Shown piece after piece: positions 55,085-64,000 of a stretch of 64,000 nt of DNA (position 1 is the first letter of the stretch; each line of letters starts with the position of its first letter). The stretch comes from Sabethes cyaneus. Taxonomy: Eukaryota; Arthropoda; Insecta; Diptera; Culicidae. Location: contig NC_071355.1 in NCBI RefSeq assembly GCF_943734655.1, positions 217,953,027 through 218,017,026 of the forward strand. Reading direction: 5' to 3'. The translations under genes were made by a program, and so were the position numbers. The notes under the pieces are model-generated. The model ran no database searches. It was not told where the DNA came from and saw only the letters and a list, made by a program, of their open reading frames with translations.

Positions 55085-55790
55085 TTGTGTCCCAGTCCCG
55101 TTAAAAGTAAAACTTCAAGTTCAAATTAGTTTAAATTCAAATCTAATTTAATGTTCAATGTCAAGTTCAACTGCATATCCAATTCAAATTCCAATTTAAG
55201 TCTAATTTAATTCCAACTTTTGGTTCAATTTTCGGCCCAATTAGCTTCGAGGTATGATGCTGATCTAAAAAGCCAATCGTCGTATGGTCGGGTGGCCGGT
55301 GCTTCTGTAGTCAGTACAGGATCGTTGCACTAGCCCCGTAATTGTCCTGTACTCTAAGAACCTTCTGCAAAGTCTTAAAGACGCTAATACCCAAGGTTTT
55401 TTTAAATTTTAACTCCAACTTTAGTTTCAATTTGAAGTACAATTTGAATTCCAATTTCAAGTCTAATTTCAAATCCAATTCTAAGTCCAATTCAATTGAA
55501 ATTTCAAATTTCAATTAAAAACTTCAAATTATGTTTTGAGTCCGATTTTATGTCTCATTCAATGTAAAAGTTCCAGTCCATTTTACTCTGAATTGAAGTC
55601 CAATTTCCAATTCAATTTGGAGTTCATTAAAGTAAACCGTCAAACCCAAATTAGTCCAAATTCAAGCGTAATTTAACGTCTTGTGTCAAGTCCGATTTCA
55701 AGTCCAATTTCAATTCTAATTTCTAGTCTAGCTCCACGTGCCATTTCTAGTTCAATTTCAACTTTGATTTCAAATCCAATAGCATCCGAA
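55085..55790. repeat. 12-bp minisatellite (TCCAATTTCAAG type)
   Basis: Units such as TCCAATTTCAAG, TCTAATTTCAAA and TTCAATTTGAAG repeat at a period near 12 from 55085 to 55245 and 55405 to 55790, with many point changes. The gap is a SINE insertion. The repeating Lys/Leu/Glu peptide on the minus strand (LDLELDLKLDLK) is a by-product. Confidence 0.85.
55246..55402 (+). mobile_element. tRNA-derived SINE, copy 4 (diverged)
   Basis: TTCGAGGTATGATGCTGATC, AGCCAATCGTCGTATGGTC, GTCAGTACAGGATCGTTGC and AATTGTCCTGTACTCTAAG follow the family in order, ending AATACCCAAGGTTTTTT. It is the most diverged copy and its B box is damaged. It interrupts the 12-bp minisatellite, so the array predates it. No clean target duplication. 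Confidence 0.75.
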
Positions 55791-55799
55791 AATGCGGAG

Positions 55800-58700
55800 T
55801 TTTCAACTCAATCGGCCAGTATTTTTGTGATAAGTAATAGTAGTTTCACCATCTTATACTATTACTTCGTTCTACCAGGCCAAAACATTCTTCTGAAAGT
55901 TGCTTCGCCTTTTATTCACACTAGCACACTAGTGCGCTTGTGTATAACAAAACAATGCTAGTTTATTGATAAAATTGATTTTTAGCTAGGAAGTGAATTC
56001 GTACTTATTAAATTTTAATTTCATTTCACATTAATTTAGCTTCATTCAAAAACTTTTACCTGCACTCGCTTTGATAAATCCGCTTTATTACCTGAAAGTA
56101 AATAAAAAGAGAAACATTATTGAACAATCCGATATTTTTCATTGGAGAGGAATTGATGACACTGTTTGAAACACGGCGACTTTATGTGTTAGAAGTAAGA
56201 AGAATTTCTCATTAATATGCCTCGTCACGGTCTCATATTAGCAATTTATTAGCGAAAAAAAGACGCATTTGAAACGCTCGCCAGTCGGACAGTAGGCAGT
56301 ACCAGGCACCTCCATCGATTTCTAATAGAGGAAACAGTTGGCTTTCTTTACGAAAATAAGAACACTGTCATTTAAAATCTATAAATAAGTCATAAGTAAG
56401 CCCATTGCAAATTATTTTTAAAGCGTTTTAAAGCGCAAGAATAGATTTGGTTTTCACTTCTAAACTTTAAATAAAAATGCTTAAAACCCATTTTTTTGCT
56501 CGATTAAAAATTCACTTTGTTTTTTTTTTCGCCCCGCCCCCCTCCCAAAACCAAAACATTTTGAGTTCCTTTTTTGATTTTTCAGGTTTGAAATAATTGA
56601 TGAATTGAAAAGTATAATTTTTCATTTTCTATAAAAATAAATTAAATATAATCATTCCTCTATGAACCAGATATCAGCACTCTAAATGATTAATTTTACT
56701 GCCAATCCTGCTTCCTTTGTTCAATTATTATAATAAAGAAATAGAACACTACATACTGCCAAAAGGCGCATCCTGTGTACCACAAAAATGAGCGCTTCCT
56801 GAAAGATAATCTTCATAATCTGATTCTGGAGACCGTGGTTGCCCAGAATATTTTCCATTCAGCACCAAACCGCAGACCGCACGTCACCAGCAGATTCGCC
56901 CACAATCCAGTGTAGCAGATTACCACCAACAACGGTCGACCACGGTTCGGCTCGGGGACGAAATCATTATTCAGTGGATTTTTTCCCCATCCCTAGTCCC
57001 GTTCTCGCTTCGAACTCGCAACTAAACTCGTTGAGTTGAAAGTGCTGGGAAAAAATTGCGGAAGAAAAAATGTGCTGCCTAGTGACGACGACGTCTGGAA
57101 ATTTCCTGGCCTGTGCAGACTAGCCGACCGCATACGGTTAAGCGTGGATCGGCGCCCGGTGCCATGGGGTGTAGATGAAGAGCGCTGAGAAGGAGACGTA
57201 CTACCTACATTGTCAGAAGTTAATCTGTTTTGCAGTGAAGGATTTATGCAATTTCGCAGTCCACTCGTGGTGGCGTCACTTCCTGCGCGCGGTGCAGCGC
57301 TGGCCGAGCAACGATGCTGACGTCTGCAGGTTTTCGCATTTGCTGGTAATTTGGAGTCTGGACCAAACCTAGCTAGCAGAGGATTGTTCATCAAAATTTA
57401 AAAGAAGCGCCGGTGACATGGAAACCACGGTCGCATTCGTCAGCTGTGAACCGGGCAGGAAAAAGTTCTTTTACAGCCCTGTTAGACCTGATGAGTGTTG
57501 GCAGGTGTAATGAAAAGTTATTTATTCGAGAGTAGTTACATGTTTTTACGATAACGAAGGACTTGTAGGGCATGTTAGCTAGTGTTAGTATAGGTGAGAG
57601 AAACATTTGTTTGTAGTTGGAGGTTTCTGTAGATTAAGGGACGGTTTATTCAAACGTTGTCGTATTCAAATAGCTTCGAGTTGCAGTTTGATGACAAACA
57701 TCCAAATTTACCAACTCGAGAAAGTTGATCATAAACCAGTTCTAGCAAAAACCACAGCTCTCTTTCTGTCGCTCTGTCACTGTGGCTTGCTTGTAAACGT
57801 AAAACGTACACATTTCATCAGTAATGAAATTTTATGTACTTTCCGAAATAGAGCCATTCAGCGGTCAACGGCGCGTGCCTCACCGCACCACGAACTCAAT
57901 TCGTCGCGTATCGAAAAGTCGAATTTCTTCTTTTCCGTGCCAAGGAACAACAGGGAACTGGGACTCGTTTGGGGTGCCTGCAGTTTAACATAAAACGAAA
58001 AAGTGGAATGTCAATAAAATGGGCGGGCACAACATTGTGTTTTGGGAAATTCAAAGCGAAAAGACGAAGACGCTTGATACCGGCAGCCGAGGGGAAGCCG
58101 TATTCCAAGACAAAGCATAGGAAAGCAATAACAAGCGGAAACATTTTTTCGAAATGTTATTGGGGGGTTGATAAATGCACAATATAACAGACACTTCCAT
58201 TTGGTGACAGGCAGCGCGAGCTGGTTCTAGGAAAGCGTCCTGTTGGGTATAAAATTTCCATTCCGGATGTCTTTTCAGCCGCTGCTAACATTGTCTCCCA
58301 CAAAAGGTACATCTCGTGACGTACAGTGGCGCACTCGGCTGACTTCTTACTGCGAGGCATGTTCGAGTCTATAACATAACAATTTCCATATGGCATTCCG
58401 ACTGTACGTGCAGCAGCACTGGATGTATTCCAATATTATCTCCATATTTATCATATCCCCAGCGGATAGGATCCAAAGCCCAAAAGGTATTCGCCTAGCT
58501 CGGGCTCAGGCTCAGGCCCTGTCAAGCGGCAACATTTTCTGCAATCAACGATGGCGTAGTTGAGAAACGACTTACCATATCTCATCACTCAATAGCTCGC
58601 GCGGGCGGGCGGCATCTCGAGAAAGTGGTATTATTTGTATGAATGATTACGTATATTAACATGCCAGCGCAACGGAATCAATCTTGGCGGCATTAGTTGA

Positions 58701-59685
58701 CACCGGTTTACGTGCTCAGACAGCCACACAGGCACAGCAGCGCCCGCCGCCGTCAGAGATAATCCAAATTGCTGCAATAGGAATTTATACGGTCGCGGAA
58801 ATGTAGATGTTTCAGCGAGTTATATTGCATAAATATATGTGGCTTAAAGGCCAGATGATTAATTCTCCTAAACGAGTTCATCAAGGTTTGCTACATTTGT
58901 GATACAATAATAACCGGTTGTCATATTAAAATGGCGAGGGATTTGTTTTAATGGATGGAAAATGATTGGTTCTAGGTGAAATTAACCAACATTTATCTTC
59001 ACAGGAAACAGTGGAGCAACACAAGTTGTTTCAAAACAGTTCAAGATACTTTTTTGATACATACCACAGAGCTTGTTTTCAGTTGGCATTAATTACGTCG
59101 GCAGTCAACAATGTCGTTGTTGCCAGCATTCCAGTTTGTGTGAAAATCACATGACATTTCACAACAGCATGACGGCTTTCAATAAGGTGCATATGTAATG
59201 ACTTCGCTATTATCATACAAACACAAAAATTGTGTCTAAAGAAACAACTTACAGATTTCTAGGAAACGTGGTATTCTTAGATTGATACTTGAAACTTCTA
59301 TCTAATCTAAACTTCATCAATTTGTAACTAAAAGAAGAAAATCTTTATAACCTTCCGATTTTATGTTGAAAAACCTACAGAAATATCAATAAATAAAAAA
59401 AAAATTTTAAACAACATATTGGATGAAATGTTTAATAGTTTCTATACACACGCCTATGGAACAAGCATCTAATTTCATAGTGCAAGATTGCACTTTACAT
59501 TAAAAAAAATGCGCCCTCCGCTTGACTCCAATTTTTATTTTTCTGCTGAGTTCCAGATCTTACTTGAAACTGAAAATGAATTCAATGTGTCCAGTGATAG
59601 AAATTTGAAGCTGTAATTGGAGCCAATTAAAATCGACTTCGAACCCACTCGAGTCGCCCTCCCAGGTCCTGTGGATATCCGATAG
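55800..59685. other. Unrecognised stretch, possibly unique DNA
   Basis: At 56494-56535 CTCGATTAAAAATTCACTTT and a run of T followed by CGCCCCGCCCCCC resemble 20650-20685, perhaps the shared end of an element. Frames near 56993-57394 and 57607-57993 are not convincing. GC-richer patches at 56820-57380 and 58480-58760 carry no recognised domain. Confidence 0.3.
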
Positions 59686-59689
59686 TAAT

Positions 59690-59832
59690 GAATCTTTGAA
59701 CCACAGCGGACTGGACGAAAGGAAAACTCCACAACCTCCTTGTTAAGCGTGCGACGTACACCTTTTTCGGTTAATGGCTGTAGTAAATTGTCCACAACTA
59801 GTGACCACAATAGAGGTACTTCAATCTCTCCA
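59690..59832 (-). pseudogene. Short non-LTR RT fragment
   Basis: The minus strand encodes EIEVPLLWSLVVDNLLQPLT followed by EKGVRRTLNKEVVEFSFRPV. The first part matches the RT4/RT5 block (LSPLLWSLVVDELL) of I/R1/Loa-type LINEs. The expected YADD box should follow but is not found. About 45 codons. Confidence 0.5.
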
Positions 59833-60154
59833 CCAATACTGACGGGTTGAGTTATTTTTAGTCACAAATTGTACGTCTTCATCATTCGCAGAGGTTGGAA
59901 AACGGGCAAAATGAATATATACGCCGAGAGCATCGGCAAACGGTTTTATCATGAGAAAACAGCGACGCGAGTGGTTCAACTCGCCTATAACAATGAGCCA
60001 AATACATGCACGCTTTATAGCATCGCTGAACATACGAATATCGTGTGCAACGCAAAAGTGCTAAATAACACCTTCTGCTGCCTGTACACTGCTTTAAACT
60101 ATTCCCTTTTCGTGGTAATATTATTTTGAATACTTTCCGGTGTCCCCGTGCATC

Positions 60155-60946
60155 CTTACTTACTTACTTACTTACTTAGGTGGCTTGCCGTCCTAAGACA
60201 AAGCCTATTGAACAAAGTTTCTCCATGTAACTCGATTGAGGGCTACCGCTCTCCAATTCCTCCGACACCGAGTACTCTCCGCCAGATCTCGCTCCACCTG
60301 GTCTAACCATCTTGCTCGCTGCGTTCCTGGTCGTCTTGTTCCTACTGAATTTGAGGTGAACACCATCTTTGCAGGGTAGTTGTCCGGCATTCTTGCAACA
60401 AGCCCTGCCCATCGTATCCGTCCAGCTTTAGCCACCTTCTGGATACTGGGTTCACCATAGAGCTGTGCGAGTTCATGGTTCATCCTCCGCCTCCATACTC
60501 CGTTCTCCTGTACGCCGCCGAAGATCATTCTTAGCACTCGTCGTTCGAAAACTCCGAGTACCCGCAGGTCCTCCTCGAGCATTGTCCATGTTTCTGTCCG
60601 TAGAGAACAACCGGTGGAGCCCATAGTAAGCACGACTTCCCCTGATAATACGCCTCCGAATCTCACGGCTGGTATCATTGTCCGCCGTTACCAGTGAGCC
60701 GAGGTAGACAAATTCATCGACTACCTCAAACTCATCGCCGTCGATCAATATACTACTACCCAAGCGGTGTCGTTCGGCCTCGGTTCCGCTGTCCAGCATG
60801 TACTTTGTTTTACACGTATCCATCGTAGATTTAATCAGTTTGATGAGCTTCCTGGGGAAGCTGTTCTCGTACATGATTTTCTATAGCTCTTTCCGGTCGA
60901 TGGTATCATATGCGGCTTTGAAGTCAACGAATAAATGATGCGCGCA
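60155..60946 (-). pseudogene. RTE/JAM1-like insertion, 5'-truncated and internally deleted
   Basis: Flanked by a perfect 12-base duplication TCCCCGTGCATC (60143-60154 and 60947-60958). On the minus strand it starts at HHLFVDFKAAYDTI-type text, runs to LIKLIKSTMD and jumps directly to CKTKYML, so the RT catalytic region (QGDG and FADD boxes) is deleted. IDGDEFEVVDEFVYLGSLVT and RGSRAYYGLHRL follow. After a frameshift near 60590 come FERRVLRMIFGGVQENGVWR, RRMNHELAQLYGEPSIQKVA and ARWLDQVERDL. The 3' end is a (TAAG)n tail of about five units (60155-60177). RTE elements characteristically end in such short tandem repeats. Confidence 0.9.
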
Positions 60947-60958
60947 TCCCCGTGCATC

Positions 60959-62660
60959 TTATACCCGCTAAATCAAACACACTCAATGTTTAATATTCAA
61001 TTTATGAACTAATTCTAATGTTCACTATGAGATTCTAATCGTGATGAAATTCAAAGCTAATGCGTTGTATTATCGGCGAGCCAGGCGAATAGTGTATGTT
61101 CATGAGGGATATTCTTCGAATCAAATAATCACTTTTACGTGAATTCTCCAACCACTGCTCCTTCGTCAAACCAGCGGACGAGAAATATAATGTAACTTGT
61201 TTCCTAACCGGGACAACAAAACTATGCAGGCACTTACTACTTGTCGAGAACCGGATTTGCGTTGAAGAACGTAAGCAGCTGCCTGCTTAAGTCCTGCAAA
61301 AGTTTATTGTAAGGGTGAAACGGAATAGAAATTTGTTAAAGAGCACAAGAGATCGAAACGTTTTGGCAAATTTTTACCCGCACTCACCTATGGGCATTTC
61401 TAGAAGTGTGCAAGAGATCTCTTAATGCTGTCAACGCGAATAAGGCCATATTTTTCAATTTCATATCGGATTACCTAATGAAGAACAAAGACTGAAAATT
61501 TTGCGGCTGATCCTCCATCAAAAGCGTCTCTCGCTAGACGTTTGAGACATTCAAAATATCATTCGCTAGCTAGACTAGCTAACTTTTAGTCAAATGGATA
61601 AAAACGCTTTAGGAATGCTAAAATTTTTAAATATTTTTTAAAGATTTCAGTGCTCTGCGATTTTGATTGTACTTTTTTCTTATTAATGGAAGTTCAGAAA
61701 ACCAATCCGTTCCAACAGTTTGGTTATTTGGCACAAATTACTTGCTGGTTACAGAGGTGAATCCATGTTTAGATATTAGTTATAAATTACATTGCAAAAT
61801 TAATAAATAAATCGAATGATAAATATATGAAACCATAGTTTTTATTAGTTTATAAGACGCTAGCATCGGTAGAGTGTACGAAGTTTGCTATTCTTCAACA
61901 GTCAGTATAGAATAGTGTGTAGATATTTAATTTTCGATGGCAAATAACGCTCTAATTGAATTGAATTGTAATTGCATAATATGGAATAGGGCACTTTATT
62001 AAAACGTGAGTGAAAATTCAATTTTATTTGATTTATCTGATGATAAATTCTATAAGTATTGTTGTGACGAACCTCGACTCACTTTATTTAATTTTAGAAA
62101 CAACTTTATTTTTATGTCTGCTCAAGTCAGTAATCAGTAACGGAATAACTTACAAGCTACAAATTTTTAGAAACTAAGCTGAACCTAACTATTCGGATAC
62201 ACTGAGTGTGAACTTGTGTTAGTAGCCTGCCTCATTGACCAAAATTATATTTAGCAAATTCATCGAATTATATATTCACCACTGTTATAACGTAACAAAT
62301 ATATTCAAGAGCGTAATAAATTTGAGTAGGAAATTCCTCACAAACATTTTATTTGAAGAGCAATTCATTCAACCATTATACAGCTAATATCCAGTAAACC
62401 AGCGCTTGATCAACTATTATACAATGAAAATATTTGTTGGGTTATGGTAATAAAGATCGAAGAACCAAAATAAAAATATCGTGTACTTCATTTTTTCGAT
62501 GAAAAAGAGATAAAGTGAGCTAAAATTGTCATTTATGAACTCTTGAGTGAAAAAGTGCGGTTCTCAGTCTCACTCGGTGACCAAAGTCACGCAGTAGTAA
62601 CCTTACCCAAAGGGACTGAGATTCGCTTAAGGTGAGTGAGGTACCTGTAAGATTATAACC
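60959..62660. other. Unrecognised AT-rich stretch
   Basis: No gene, RNA or repeat relationship inside the window was found. Confidence 0.3.
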
Positions 62661-62664
62661 TGTA

Positions 62665-62860
62665 AGGCGGATAATTATGTACGACATGGGTTTGCCGGGT
62701 AAACTAACACGGTTGATCGAGTATGAAGTGATGTTCTACGTGGCTTGTTTCGGGGGCTTTCTCGAGTCCTTTAAAAGCACACAGAAGATTGCGGCAAGGA
62801 AACGAACCGACCCGTGTGTTATTTAGCATCGCTATTAAATGTGTAGCTGTTCTGTAGACC
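62665..62860 (+). pseudogene. Highly decayed RTE-like RT fragment
   Basis: YDMGLPGKLTRLIEYEVMFY lines up with YGFPDKLTRLIRATLDRVM of the copy at 12121-13242. LESFKSTQ and, in another phase, RLRQGN...VLFSIAIKC correspond to the FETRRGLRQGDGLSCMLFNI block. Several frameshifts and stops. Confidence 0.55.
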
Positions 62861-62869
62861 GAGATCGCG

Positions 62870-64000
62870 CGCAGAGTCCTTCGTCGGCTAGTACCAAGCT
62901 GGTTTTTATGAGGGTCGCTCCTCAGGATGAATACAAAGATGCCGCTAAAGGACAGAGCTGAACAGCTGCTGGCTGATTGTACAGAACAGCTTAGGTGATG
63001 GACTGAACATTTTGAACAACTCTCCCGAGTTACAAGAGTCAGAAGCAGCCATCAGGAGTATGAAATACAATAAAGCACCTGGGATCAGGGATGGTACAAT
63101 CACTTTGACTCAATTCACATTCATTTGACAGTACCGTATCAGTCAAGCAGAATTTGAAAAAAATATGTATGGGACGATTGTAGAACTAGTTATTATCTAC
63201 AATTTTGCTGAATAAAATTTTGCTGTATCTTTTGTAGTTAAGGAGCTATAATGCTAGTACCTCATTAGTAATTAAATGAACGTTCAATTAGTTACTAATG
63301 AGGCACTAGCATTGTAGCACCGTAACTAGAAAAGATCCAGCATAATTTTATTCAGCAAAACTGTAGATATTAAAAAAAAAACTACAAATGTTCCATACAA
63401 AACTTTGCTTGGTTGAAACGGTACTGTCAAATGAATGTGAATTGATTCAAAGTGATCGTGCCATCCCTGCCTGGGATAGCCTGTGTTTCATCCGCGATGC
63501 TCAAAATTGACCCATCTTTGTCAGCCCAGATGATGCATCAGCTTTTCAGCAATGTATGGGAAACTGCAACTTTTCCGGTGGACTGGATGCAGGGCATATT
63601 GGTCAAAGTCCTTAAACCAGGAGACCTAACTGAATGCGGTAACTGGCGTGGCCTCACGTTGCTTTGTATTATTCTCAAAGTGCTCTGTAAGGTAATCTTC
63701 AAGCGGATCCAGGAGAAAATCGATTCTATTCTCCGGCGACAGCATGCTCGATTTCGTGCTGACCGATCATGTGTAGACTATATCACCGCGCTCCGCATTA
63801 TACTGGAGCAGATCAATGAATTCCAGAACTCTCTTCTGCTGGTGTTTGTTGACTTCGAAAATGCGTTTGACCGACTCAACCACGAAAACATCTGAGGCGC
63901 ACTTAGGCATAGAGGAGTTCCAGATAAGCTAGTCCATCTAATCGAGGCTCGGTACGAAAACTGCAGGTGTTTATTAATCGCTGCCTGCGATATATCAGTC
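62870..64000 (+). pseudogene. Non-LTR reverse transcriptase (clade unassigned), split by a MITE
   Basis: 62925-63085 encodes LKDRAEQLLADCTEQLR, a stop, WTEHFEQL, then SEAAIRSMKYNKAPGI, the region before the RT domain. After the MITE the frame resumes at 63472 with GIACVSSAMLK, FSNVWETATFPVDWMQGILV, CGNWRGLTLLCIILKVLCKV, ARFRADRSCVDYITALRIIL and the RT3 motif LLLVFVDFENAFDRLNHENI. A TGA at 63893-63895 (where relatives have Trp) closes it, and the same phase continues to the window end (GVPDKLVHLIEARYE). The catalytic YADD box would lie beyond 64000. The PGI codons occur on both sides of the MITE because of the target duplication. Confidence 0.8.
63086..63469. mobile_element. 384-bp palindromic hAT-type MITE
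   Basis: Perfect 8-base target duplication CCTGGGAT (63078-63085 and 63470-63477). The ends CAGGGATGGTACAATCACTT and the inverse of CAGGGATGGCACGATCACTT start a long inverted repeat (about 100 bases at good identity: ATTCACATTCATTTGACAGT on both). The symmetry continues to the centre near 63276 (CCTCATTAGTAATTAAATGAA against TTCAATTAGTTACTAATGAGG). CAGGG-type ends and an 8-bp duplication indicate the hAT superfamily. No transposase. Confidence 0.93.

Noticed and set aside
55311..55514. LDLELDLKLDLK repeat peptide on the minus strand
   Set aside because: By-product of the 12-bp minisatellite.
59821..60129. Overlapping 70-86-codon frames on both strands
   Set aside because: No domain and no relation to the adjacent RT fragment.
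60176..60192. (CTTA)n as an independent microsatellite
   Set aside because: It is the 3' tail of the RTE insertion bounded by the target duplication.

Overview
The window looks like a piece of a large, transposon-rich insect genome, most likely a mosquito (Culicidae) or a close dipteran. This is inferred from an insect Kekkon-type receptor gene in one intronless reading frame, many fragments of RTE/JAM1-like, Jockey-like and CR1/Jockey-superfamily non-LTR retrotransposons, a tRNA-derived SINE, Tc1/mariner, pogo, hAT and piggyBac-type DNA elements, and long microsatellites. Nothing bacterial, viral or organellar was seen. The species cannot be named from sequence alone.

Layout: 1-240 holds the 3' end of an unrecognised open frame. 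986-3535 (minus) is the only convincing host protein-coding gene, a Kekkon LRR-Ig transmembrane protein (best match by recall kek5). 3.5-5.8 kb is its upstream region. 5.8-13.7 kb is a nest of transposons: a hAT-like element (7629-10284), a TA-flanked TIR element inside it, RTE and Jockey fragments. 14.4-15.6 kb is another TIR element. 16-18.4 kb has three weak exon-like frames. 19.1-20.6 kb is a tail-to-tail RTE pair. 20.8-21.96 kb is a dead mariner-family transposase interrupted by a piggyBac-type MITE. 23-26.1 kb has palindromic elements and a SINE. 26.1-33.6 kb is mostly unrecognised, probably unique intergenic or intronic DNA. 33.7-35.7 kb is a 5'-truncated LINE with an open RT frame, followed by an 800-bp (ATC)n tract. 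37.1-40.8 kb is a large foldback structure with 16-bp arrays, enclosing a pogo element and a SINE. 41-44.3 kb is unrecognised. 45-50 kb has RT fragments, a 24-bp repeat family and a SINE. 52.2-55.8 kb is a block of simple and tandem sequence: a 16-bp array, 2.6 kb of purine-rich DNA and a 12-bp minisatellite. 55.8-59.7 kb is unrecognised. 59.7-64 kb has RT fragments, including one split by a hAT-type MITE with a perfect 8-bp target duplication.

The elements do not form a pathway. The window records successive insertions, and several target-site duplications and empty-site paralogues let the order be read. The most interesting signals are: (1) two unrelated inverted-repeat elements sharing a hammerhead-core-like motif; (2) three TIR families, two with clear TA target sites and the third with TA/CA, sharing one G-run subterminal motif design; (3) a ~3.5-kb inverted structure with 16-bp arrays at both ends plus a 426-bp palindrome; (4) several nested insertions with exact target duplications. 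No previously undescribed multi-gene system was found.
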